Assembly: GCA_028717405.1 (NCBI GenBank)
Contig: JAQUNY010000124.1
Span: 1 to 5,319 of the forward strand
Direction of reading: 5' to 3'
DNA length: 5,319 nucleotides
Origin: Eubacteriales bacterium
GTDB taxonomy: Bacteria; Bacillota; Clostridia; JAQUNY01
This document shows positions 1 to 4,360 of the stretch, piece after piece. Position 1 is the stretch's first letter; every line of letters starts with the position of its first letter. A model generated the notes under the pieces. It had not been told where the DNA came from, searched no databases, and was given only the letters and a program-made list of their open reading frames with translations. The position numbers and the translations under genes are program-made.

Positions 1-872
1 GTGATGCAAAATGGGGCATGAGGGGAGTCCGTTCCTCCAACAGGCACTTTATGGCGCCTCCACAGGCAGGCATGAAGTATAACCATTGCTGTGTAAACAA
101 CATCCCCAGGGGATTACTCAACATGATCCAGGCATCTGTGATGAATGACGGGCGCAGTATCTATGTCAATCTTTTTACAGATTCGGAAACGGAAGTTACA
201 TTGCAGAACCGCAGGAAAGTCAGTGTCAGGATAGGCGGAGATTATCTAAAGAACGGGAAAGTCGAAATAGAAGCAATTAATACTGCAGAGGACGAAATTA
301 TCCTTTTTTTAAGGAAGCCGGGATGGAGCAGGAGCATTAGAGTTGTCAAAGACGGAAAAGAAACAGTCTCCGGGAGAATCACGGATAAAGAAGGATATAT
401 CGGCGTTAAGCTGGATCCGGATTCAAAAAGCCTGATAAATATCATCTTCGATCTTAATCCGAGGGTTACAGTATTCCCGGTTGAACCGGAAAAATTTGAT
501 GAGGATGACTGGCATTGCAAAAGATGGATGCTCCTGAGCAACAAAGGTAGCAGCGTGCAGTATAAATATATGACCTGGGAGCGTAAAAGCTTTGTTCAAA
601 TCGGTCCGTTGCTCCTGGCTCAAAGCAAAGATATAGGGAGTAAGCCGGAAGATATGTTCAAAAGCGGCTCCTTATGCGAGGATTCAAATATTGGCAGTAC
701 GGTCACGGCGGAAATCAGGGAAGCTGCCGGCGGCAGGTACAGGTTCCAATGTGTTTATGAGGTTGCAATAACGGCTCCCGGCGGAGAAACATCAAAAATT
801 TTGATGTGTGATTATGCATCGGCTTGTAAGGCAAATGAGCCGGATGAATGTCATTTCAATGCGTACATCTGA
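1..872 (+). CDS. GH127/DUF1680-type glycoside hydrolase (beta-L-arabinofuranosidase-like), 3' part
   Basis: The reading frame is open from the first base (first full codon at base 3) to TGA at 870-872, so the start lies outside the window and the ATG at 18 is an internal methionine. About 290 C-terminal residues are present; family members usually have 600-700. The best landmark is His-Cys-Cys-Val-Asn-Asn-Ile-Pro-Arg, with the Cys pair at bases 87-92. It fits the family pattern CCxxNxxR, in which the two cysteines bind zinc and the first is the nucleophile in characterised GH127 beta-L-arabinofuranosidases. The other zinc ligands and the acid/base glutamate would lie upstream and cannot be checked. 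The rest looks like the beta-sandwich part: a YVNLF strand, LFLRKPGW (303-326) matching the family's LRIPxW, and GPLLLAQ (603-623) matching GPLVYA. No signal peptide can be assessed. The fold family is fairly secure; the exact substrate (arabinofuranoside or another sugar) is not. Confidence 0.8.
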   Translation, partial: DAKWGMRGVRSSNRHFMAPPQAGMKYNHCCVNNIPRGLLNMIQASVMNDGRSIYVNLFTDSETEVTLQNRRKVSVRIGGDYLKNGKVEIEAINTAEDEIILFLRKPGWSRSIRVVKDGKETVSGRITDKEGYIGVKLDPDSKSLINIIFDLNPRVTVFPVEPEKFDEDDWHCKRWMLLSNKGSSVQYKYMTWERKSFVQIGPLLLAQSKDIGSKPEDMFKSGSLCEDSNIGSTVTAEIREAAGGRYRFQCVYEVAITAPGGETSKILMCDYASACKANEPDECHFNAYI

Positions 873-884
873 CATAAGGATACC

Positions 885-924
885 GGATCGTTTCCTGGCA
901 GGAACGGACGCTCCATATCGATCC
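885..924. terminator. Nested inverted repeat in the convergent gap, possible bidirectional terminator
   Basis: The 70-bp gap between the hydrolase stop and the regulator stop holds an outer stem GGATCG (885-890) / CGATCC (919-924). It encloses a short hairpin TTCCT-GGC-AGGAA (892-904) and a weaker GGA-CGC-TCC (906-914), which together would form a three-way junction. The position between two converging genes suits a shared terminator. No clear T-tract follows on either strand, so intrinsic termination is uncertain. Confidence 0.3.
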
Positions 925-942
925 ATGCTCCCTGCAATATTT

Positions 943-1839
943 TCAATCACTGTCACTCCCGGGGAATGCGGCTGATTTATATGCGGTTGGAGTGCTTCCT
1001 GTTACTGACTTGAACGCCGCATAAAAATTTGAAAGGTTATTGAATCCGCATATGCCTGATATTTCGAGTATGCTTTTGTTGTCGCCGTAAGTCAGGAGCG
1101 TGATTGCCTTCCTTATCCTCATTTTTATAATGTAGCGGGTAACGCCAAGACCGTTATATTTACTGAAAAGCCGTGAAAAATATGATGGATTCATATGAAC
1201 AAGTTCCGCCAGCCTGTTCAAAGGTAAATCTTCAGAAATATGAGCGTCTATAAACTCCATCACTTTGTTTATTTCAGAGGGGTATTTACCCTGCGCCGTA
1301 TTAAGCAAGTGTGTAAGCGCTCCTTTGCCGTAATAATTTCGATTAAGGAGAGCCAGGATCTTCAGCAGGTTAGCTTTTATTATTTGCCTGCATTCCGGCA
1401 AAGCATCTCTGATTTCATCTCCGGTTTTCAATATAAGGCCGGAAATCTCCCCGGCTATAGGGTTACAAGCTTCGATCCGGTTTTCAAAGAGCGGGCTTCT
1501 GTCAAAAAAAACATTTAAGTAATTGCGGTCGAAATAGCTGCTGAAATTGGACCAGACCAGTCTGGGCTCAAACTCAAGTATAACAAGTTCAAGATTTTCA
1601 GGAGGGAAAATGGTATGTATTTTACGATATTCCGTATTGTTCAGTGAAAACACGTCGCCCTCAGATATCGGGAAGTCTTTATCTCCGATCGTCCAGATCC
1701 CTCTGCCGGAAACGACTGCACTTATCCTGAGTGTATGGTAGCAGTTCAGAGGCATCAGCTCATTGCGGGGAGGAATGCTTTCAAGCAGGATGTTAAGCGG
1801 TATATTATCGATATCAATATTCAGAGTGGAATAAATCAT
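943..1839 (-). CDS. AraC-family transcriptional regulator (cupin sensor + AraC DNA-binding domain)
   Basis: The product is 298 residues from the ATG at 1839-1837, a usual length for two-domain AraC regulators. Roughly residues 30-92 look like the N-terminal cupin-type sensor barrel (SGRGIWTIGDKDFPISEGDVF), which in this family typically binds a sugar or other small ligand. The C-terminal ~100 residues carry two helix-turn-helix units: the first around 204-225 (DLPLNRLAELVHMNPSYFSRLF), the second around 256-288 (ILEISGICGFNN ... FKSVTGSTPTAYK), which fits the AraC family signature. It is predicted to be a cytoplasmic, ligand-responsive activator. An in-frame GTG at 1920-1918 would add 27 residues. 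That extension is rejected because it lacks a ribosome binding site, overlaps the likely promoter and adds a low-complexity leader, whereas ATG 1839 has a GGTGATC site 5 bases upstream. It converges on the GH127-type gene, so control of a glycan-degradation locus is a reasonable inference; the ligand and operator are unknown. Confidence 0.88.
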   Translation of the reverse strand: MIYSTLNIDIDNIPLNILLESIPPRNELMPLNCYHTLRISAVVSGRGIWTIGDKDFPISEGDVFSLNNTEYRKIHTIFPPENLELVILEFEPRLVWSNFSSYFDRNYLNVFFDRSPLFENRIEACNPIAGEISGLILKTGDEIRDALPECRQIIKANLLKILALLNRNYYGKGALTHLLNTAQGKYPSEINKVMEFIDAHISEDLPLNRLAELVHMNPSYFSRLFSKYNGLGVTRYIIKMRIRKAITLLTYGDNKSILEISGICGFNNLSNFYAAFKSVTGSTPTAYKSAAFPGSDSD

Positions 1840-1844
1840 TTTTG

Positions 1845-1851
1845 GATCACC
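1845..1851 (-). promoter_or_regulatory. Ribosome binding site deciding the AraC-type regulator start
   Basis: On the minus strand GGTGATC lies 5 bases before ATG 1839. It matches the distal part of the extended Shine-Dalgarno consensus AGGAGGTGATC. The alternative GTG at 1920 has only AT-rich sequence before it, so this site favours the shorter protein. Confidence 0.45.
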
Positions 1852-1922
1852 AGTCTCTGCTTTAGATTTTATCCCACGGCACTGACAGGTTGCCGCAGAA
1901 CCATATTTGCCTGTGTTCACAT

Positions 1923-1949
1923 ACTATATTATCAGAAAATAAGAGACAA
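1923..1949 (-). promoter_or_regulatory. Candidate promoter of the AraC-type regulator
   Basis: On the minus strand TTGTCT (1949-1944) and TATAGT (1928-1923) are separated by 15 bp, which is shorter than the ideal 17. Transcription would begin near 1916, giving a leader of about 75 nt before ATG 1839 but almost none before GTG 1920. The hexamers are imperfect and no experimental support can be seen. Confidence 0.3.
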
Positions 1950-1965
1950 TGGAGAGAGCCTTATA

Positions 1966-2003
1966 AGTAAAGGCATTTCGCCTTATGACGAAATGCCTTT
2001 ACT
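1966..2003. terminator. Perfect 15-bp hairpin between pckG and the AraC-type gene
   Basis: AGTAAAGGCATTTCG (1966-1980) is perfectly complementary to CGAAATGCCTTTACT (1989-2003), with an 8-base loop. It lies about 95 bp past the pckG stop and 17 bp before the -35 of the candidate regulator promoter, so it is well placed to end pckG transcription. No run of T follows on either strand, which is unusual for an intrinsic terminator. Alternatives are an RNA-stabilising 3' end, a Rho-dependent site, or a copy of a dispersed palindromic repeat. The hairpin itself is certain; its role is not. Confidence 0.5.
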
Positions 2004-2034
2004 GCTGGTTGCCTTCATACATTTATCAAAACGA

Positions 2035-2087
2035 TTGTTCCCGGATTATGTTTCAAGATTAACTTTGCCTCAAATCAGGGGGAACAA
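2035..2087. repeat. 8-bp inverted repeat just after pckG
   Basis: TTGTTCCC (2035-2042) and GGGAACAA (2080-2087) are perfect inverted copies with 37 bp between them. They sit 10-62 bp past the pckG stop and could pair in its 3' untranslated RNA. The long loop makes this a weak structure unless it is helped by internal pairing such as CCT/AGG near 2068-2079. Confidence 0.3.
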
Positions 2088-2096
2088 GTTATGATG

Positions 2097-3986
2097 TTAT
2101 CCTTTATAATTGCCCGGTTTTATTTCGTCGCCATATTTTCCCCGTGCGGTTTTTATCTTTTCGATTGCATTATCCCAGTAATCGAATATTGCGGCGGGGG
2201 TACCAGGATCTTTTTTCAGATAATAGGCCTTTGTCCGCTCCAGCTTTTCGATCCATTTGGTACAGTGGAAAGTGAAAAGATAGTTGTAATCATCTTTTGT
2301 GAAGTTTTCATCAAGAAGCTCTTTAAATAGATTTTTGAGGTCGTCATACATGGGTATTTTGCCGGTAGGTGTGTCATAGGCTTCATATTCATTATGAATC
2401 CGGCCATCAGCCCAGTGGAGCCAGACTTTTTTAGCCAGCTTGCTCGTCATAAACTTGCCGTTGGGACCGCGCATAAAGTAATTATTACTGAATATCCGGG
2501 GAGTCTGATTGACGCTTTCACCGAATTTTATATTGTTCATGGTATATTCACCAAGAGGATATGAGAGAAAATCCATATTAGCCATGGGGCTGGCGACCCT
2601 GACACCTTCTGCGCCAAGTGTTGCGCTTGTGGTTTCAGACTCCAGGGTAGCGGCCTTAAGCAGGATCCCGTCTTTCCAGTTGGGAGATTCCTCGACCGGT
2701 ACAGTTGTGTCACTGTCCCTGCCGCCATAAAGAACTCCTTCTACCTTGATACCGTTCTTAGCCTCAAACCCTTCTTTATCGATATTATCGAGATAGTCCA
2801 AACGCATTGTATATCTGGCATTACTATGGGCAAGCTCTACAAGTGCTCCCTTGCTGTCCTTGACGCCTTCATGCCATTCGCCGAAATGATTGCGGCCTTT
2901 GTCGGGAGTTTCAACTTCCATGCCAAGCCAATATGGCTTTTTATCTGCTCCTACCAGAACATTTGAGAAAATCACTTCCTGATTTTTCATCAGGTTTTCA
3001 AAGATAACCGGATCATCATTTGCGTTTACATCTTTTATTATGCCGAACATCCCAAACTCAACATTTACTGCCCTGAATTCACCGTTGATATTGCGGAAAT
3101 AAGCGATATCATCACCTACAATCTGTTCTCCAGGAATCATTGCTGTTGACGTTTTACCACATGCGGACGGATAGGCTCCGCAGAAATATGTTTTACGCTT
3201 TTTCTCCTTGTCCACGGCGGCCATTATAAACATGTGCTCGCAAAGCCAGCCTTCAAACCTGCCTTTATTAATAGCAAGCCTCATTGCATGTTTTTTGAGG
3301 CCGATTGAATTGCCGGCGTACTGGTTGTTCATTGAATATACGATATTATTCTGGGTGTCCATATATATCCTGCGTTTGTCAAGACTTATACTGTTACCCC
3401 TGTTATCAAGGGTTCCTGCTGAGTGAATAAAACGGAAAAAGTCGGACTTCTCTGATTCCTTCATTTTTTTAAAATGGCTGTAGGCCGAACGATAGAGAAT
3501 GCATTCTGAGTGGGCGACATACCAGCTGTCAGTGAACTGGACGCAGGGGATGGTAAAGGGGCTTTCGGTCGGACCTTCCGAGAAAAACAGAACCACTGCT
3601 TTTTTGCCTTTCATTATTCCTTTGGCAATGCCCATGATTTCTTCATATCCTTTTTCGTATTCGACTGAATTCATCGCCTTCATACTTTCGAGATTTTCTT
3701 TGAATACGAGGAATCGGGTACCGTCTTTGTCACGGGCCTGATCTTTATAACCATCCCAGTGTATAGTCTGTTTTGGGAACGCCAGGACTTCTTCTTCACC
3801 TAATTCCAGTGCCTGGTCCCTGACGAACTGTATATCTTCTTCACTATCGGTGCATATGAACAATGAAGCTGGATCGCAGTGTTCTGCAAACAGGCCTATA
3901 AACTCATTGACTTTCGGATTGTTGAGCGCGGCCAGTTTTTCATAGTTCTCCGGGCTCATTTTTGATTTCAATAATTTTTCGTACAT
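2097..3986 (-). CDS. pckG: Phosphoenolpyruvate carboxykinase (GTP)
   Basis: This is a complete 629-residue cytoplasmic enzyme (EC 4.1.1.32) that interconverts oxaloacetate + GTP with PEP + CO2 + GDP. It is the entry to gluconeogenesis, or in many anaerobes a GTP-yielding route from PEP to oxaloacetate. Visible landmarks are MKGKKAVVLFFSEGP and FTDSWYV in the N-terminal half; the active-site stretch KKHAMRLAINKGRFEGWLCEH with metal-ligand candidates Lys231/232 and His251; P-loop GAYPSACGKTS (270-280, Lys278); kinase-2 motif VGDDIAY (290-296, with the third metal-ligand Asp); HSNARY (Arg391); GGRDSDTT (421-428); and the mobile lid region around SETTSATLGAEG (450-461). The length is close to that of GTP-type enzymes and above the ~530 residues of ATP-type ones. 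The ATG at 3986-3984 follows AAGGAGAGG (3996-4004) with a 9-base spacer, and an excellent promoter lies upstream. The gene is transcribed away from the quinone oxidoreductase gene. It is probably monocistronic, because a hairpin and a separate promoter precede the next gene. Confidence 0.96.
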   Translation of the reverse strand: MYEKLLKSKMSPENYEKLAALNNPKVNEFIGLFAEHCDPASLFICTDSEEDIQFVRDQALELGEEEVLAFPKQTIHWDGYKDQARDKDGTRFLVFKENLESMKAMNSVEYEKGYEEIMGIAKGIMKGKKAVVLFFSEGPTESPFTIPCVQFTDSWYVAHSECILYRSAYSHFKKMKESEKSDFFRFIHSAGTLDNRGNSISLDKRRIYMDTQNNIVYSMNNQYAGNSIGLKKHAMRLAINKGRFEGWLCEHMFIMAAVDKEKKRKTYFCGAYPSACGKTSTAMIPGEQIVGDDIAYFRNINGEFRAVNVEFGMFGIIKDVNANDDPVIFENLMKNQEVIFSNVLVGADKKPYWLGMEVETPDKGRNHFGEWHEGVKDSKGALVELAHSNARYTMRLDYLDNIDKEGFEAKNGIKVEGVLYGGRDSDTTVPVEESPNWKDGILLKAATLESETTSATLGAEGVRVASPMANMDFLSYPLGEYTMNNIKFGESVNQTPRIFSNNYFMRGPNGKFMTSKLAKKVWLHWADGRIHNEYEAYDTPTGKIPMYDDLKNLFKELLDENFTKDDYNYLFTFHCTKWIEKLERTKAYYLKKDPGTPAAIFDYWDNAIEKIKTARGKYGDEIKPGNYKG

Positions 3987-4023
3987 AATTTTGTTCCTCT
4001 CCTTTGAAAACCGTATGCAGTTT

Positions 4024-4052
4024 ATTCTATTAGTAAATTGTTTTTATGTCAA
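4024..4052 (-). promoter_or_regulatory. pckG promoter (sigma-A/70 type)
   Basis: On the minus strand TTGACA (4052-4047) is followed by exactly 17 bp and TAGAAT (4029-4024), a near-consensus vegetative promoter. Transcription should begin near 4017, leaving a leader of about 30 nt that contains the AAGGAGAGG ribosome binding site at 3996-4004. The leader is too short for a riboswitch, so control probably acts on initiation. Confidence 0.75.
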
Positions 4053-4063
4053 TGCAATTTGCA
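4053..4063. promoter_or_regulatory. 11-bp palindrome between back-to-back promoters, candidate operator
   Basis: TGCAATTTGCA is a perfect palindrome around one central base. It directly abuts the pckG -35 hexamer and overlaps the -35 of the candidate plus-strand promoter, so one bound protein could affect both directions. It is short, and no known regulator is assigned to it. Confidence 0.3.
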
Positions 4064-4087
4064 GTGACGTTTCTTTCATTTTATAAT
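4059..4087 (+). promoter_or_regulatory. Candidate plus-strand promoter toward the quinone oxidoreductase gene
   Basis: TTGCAG (4059-4064), a 17-bp spacer and a perfect TATAAT (4082-4087) form a candidate promoter facing opposite to pckG. A transcript would start near 4094 and carry a leader of about 260 nt before the qor start. The -35 matches consensus only at its first three bases. Confidence 0.45.
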
Positions 4088-4200
4088 AAATACAGAGAAT
4101 TAACAGGTAAAAATTGAGCCAAGGTGAATAATTCGCCCGGTTTACCGCCGCCATTCCGAAAAAGGAGGGAGATAATAAAAAAATTTCAGATGTCAGAAAA

Positions 4201-4229
4201 TTGCGGTCATCCGATAAATAGAATATATT
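4201..4229 (+). promoter_or_regulatory. Second candidate promoter upstream of qor
   Basis: TTGCGG (4201-4206), a 17-bp spacer and TATATT (4224-4229) could form a promoter nearer to qor, with a start near 4236 and a leader of about 120 nt. The region is very AT-rich, so -10-like words are expected by chance. The 18-bp palindrome overlaps its -10. Confidence 0.25.
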
Positions 4230-4243
4230 ATTTATAAATAATA
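4226..4243. repeat. Perfect 18-bp AT palindrome, possible operator
   Basis: TATTATTTA (4226-4234) and TAAATAATA (4235-4243) are exact inverted copies with no gap. A gapless palindrome cannot form a normal RNA hairpin, so if it is functional it is more likely bound as DNA by a dimeric protein. All 18 bases are A or T, which raises the probability of chance occurrence. Confidence 0.35.
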
Positions 4244-4260
4244 CGGAGCATATAGATCAT

Positions 4261-4287
4261 ATACAGATTATACAGATTATGCAGATA
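4261..4287. repeat. Three tandem 9-bp direct repeats upstream of qor
   Basis: ATACAGATT (4261-4269), ATACAGATT (4270-4278) and ATGCAGATA (4279-4287) are contiguous copies, the third with two changes. A weaker related word, ATAGATCAT, precedes them at 4252-4260. They end right at the ribosome binding site of the short ORF at 4298. They may be binding sites or simply a slippage product. Confidence 0.6.
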
Positions 4288-4297
4288 AGGAACAATT

Positions 4298-4360
4298 ATG
4301 AAATATGCTTCAGTAAAATATTCAGAAGCACGTATACGAGAGGAGAAGAGAAAAACATGA
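4298..4360 (+). CDS. Possible 20-residue leader peptide overlapping the qor start (ATGA)
   Basis: An ATG at 4298 follows TAAGGA (4286-4291) with a 6-base spacer and opens a 20-codon frame that ends with TGA at 4358-4360. That stop overlaps the qor ATG (4357-4359) in an ATGA, the classic arrangement for translational coupling. The peptide begins MKYASVKYSE and ends in a highly charged REEKRKT tail. The tail is dictated by the purine-rich qor ribosome binding site it runs through. It has no run of one amino acid typical of an attenuation peptide and no membrane segment. It could be a genuine coupling ORF or a chance frame; the good ribosome binding site and exact overlap raise it above background. 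Confidence 0.35.
   Translation: MKYASVKYSEARIREEKRKT

Larger units (their letters stand above)
4088..4297 (+). other. AT-rich leader region upstream of qor without a convincing gene
   Basis: No recognisable protein or RNA family is seen here. It contains an unusually strong Shine-Dalgarno-like AAAGGAGGGAG (4161-4171) with no ATG, GTG or TTG at normal spacing. The only ORF through it is a 37-codon frame from GTG 4124 to TAA 4237, which has no good ribosome binding site of its own. Within that frame, an ATA codon at 4175 begins a stretch reading IKKFQMSENCGHPI, which looks like a peptide start with ATA in place of ATG. This may be a degenerate small gene, a leader peptide or chance. The separate palindrome and direct repeats are listed on their own. 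Confidence 0.3.

Noticed and set aside
301..314. Run of seven T in CCTTTTTTTAAGG as a frameshift or internal terminator
   Set aside because: The reading frame continues intact with family motifs on both sides (LFLRKPGW), and the CCTT/AAGG stem would have the T-run in its loop rather than after it.
789..807. ACATCAAAA-A-TTTTGATGT palindrome
   Set aside because: It lies inside the hydrolase coding sequence, encodes ordinary residues (TSKILMC) and has a one-base centre, so it cannot be an RNA hairpin of note. It is probably chance.
1735..2094. 119-codon open frame on the plus strand crossing the regulator start and the 15-bp hairpin
   Set aside because: It is antisense to the regulator in its first part and runs through a hairpin, a promoter and an inverted repeat. 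No domain or good ribosome binding site supports it.
4132..4160. CGGTTTACCG with flanking TTCG/CGAA as a possible terminator or attenuator in the qor leader
   Set aside because: The stems are 3-4 bp with a tiny loop and no T-tract follows. This is too weak to call a terminator or riboswitch.
4261..4287. CRISPR-like array
   Set aside because: The units are 9 bp and contiguous with no spacers, so this is a simple tandem repeat.
4306..4330. TGCTTC/GAAGCA hairpin and the adjacent CGTATACG palindrome before the qor ribosome binding site
   Set aside because: The stem is only 6 bp with a 13-base AT loop and does not cover the ribosome binding site at 4341-4348, so there is no clear sequestration mechanism.
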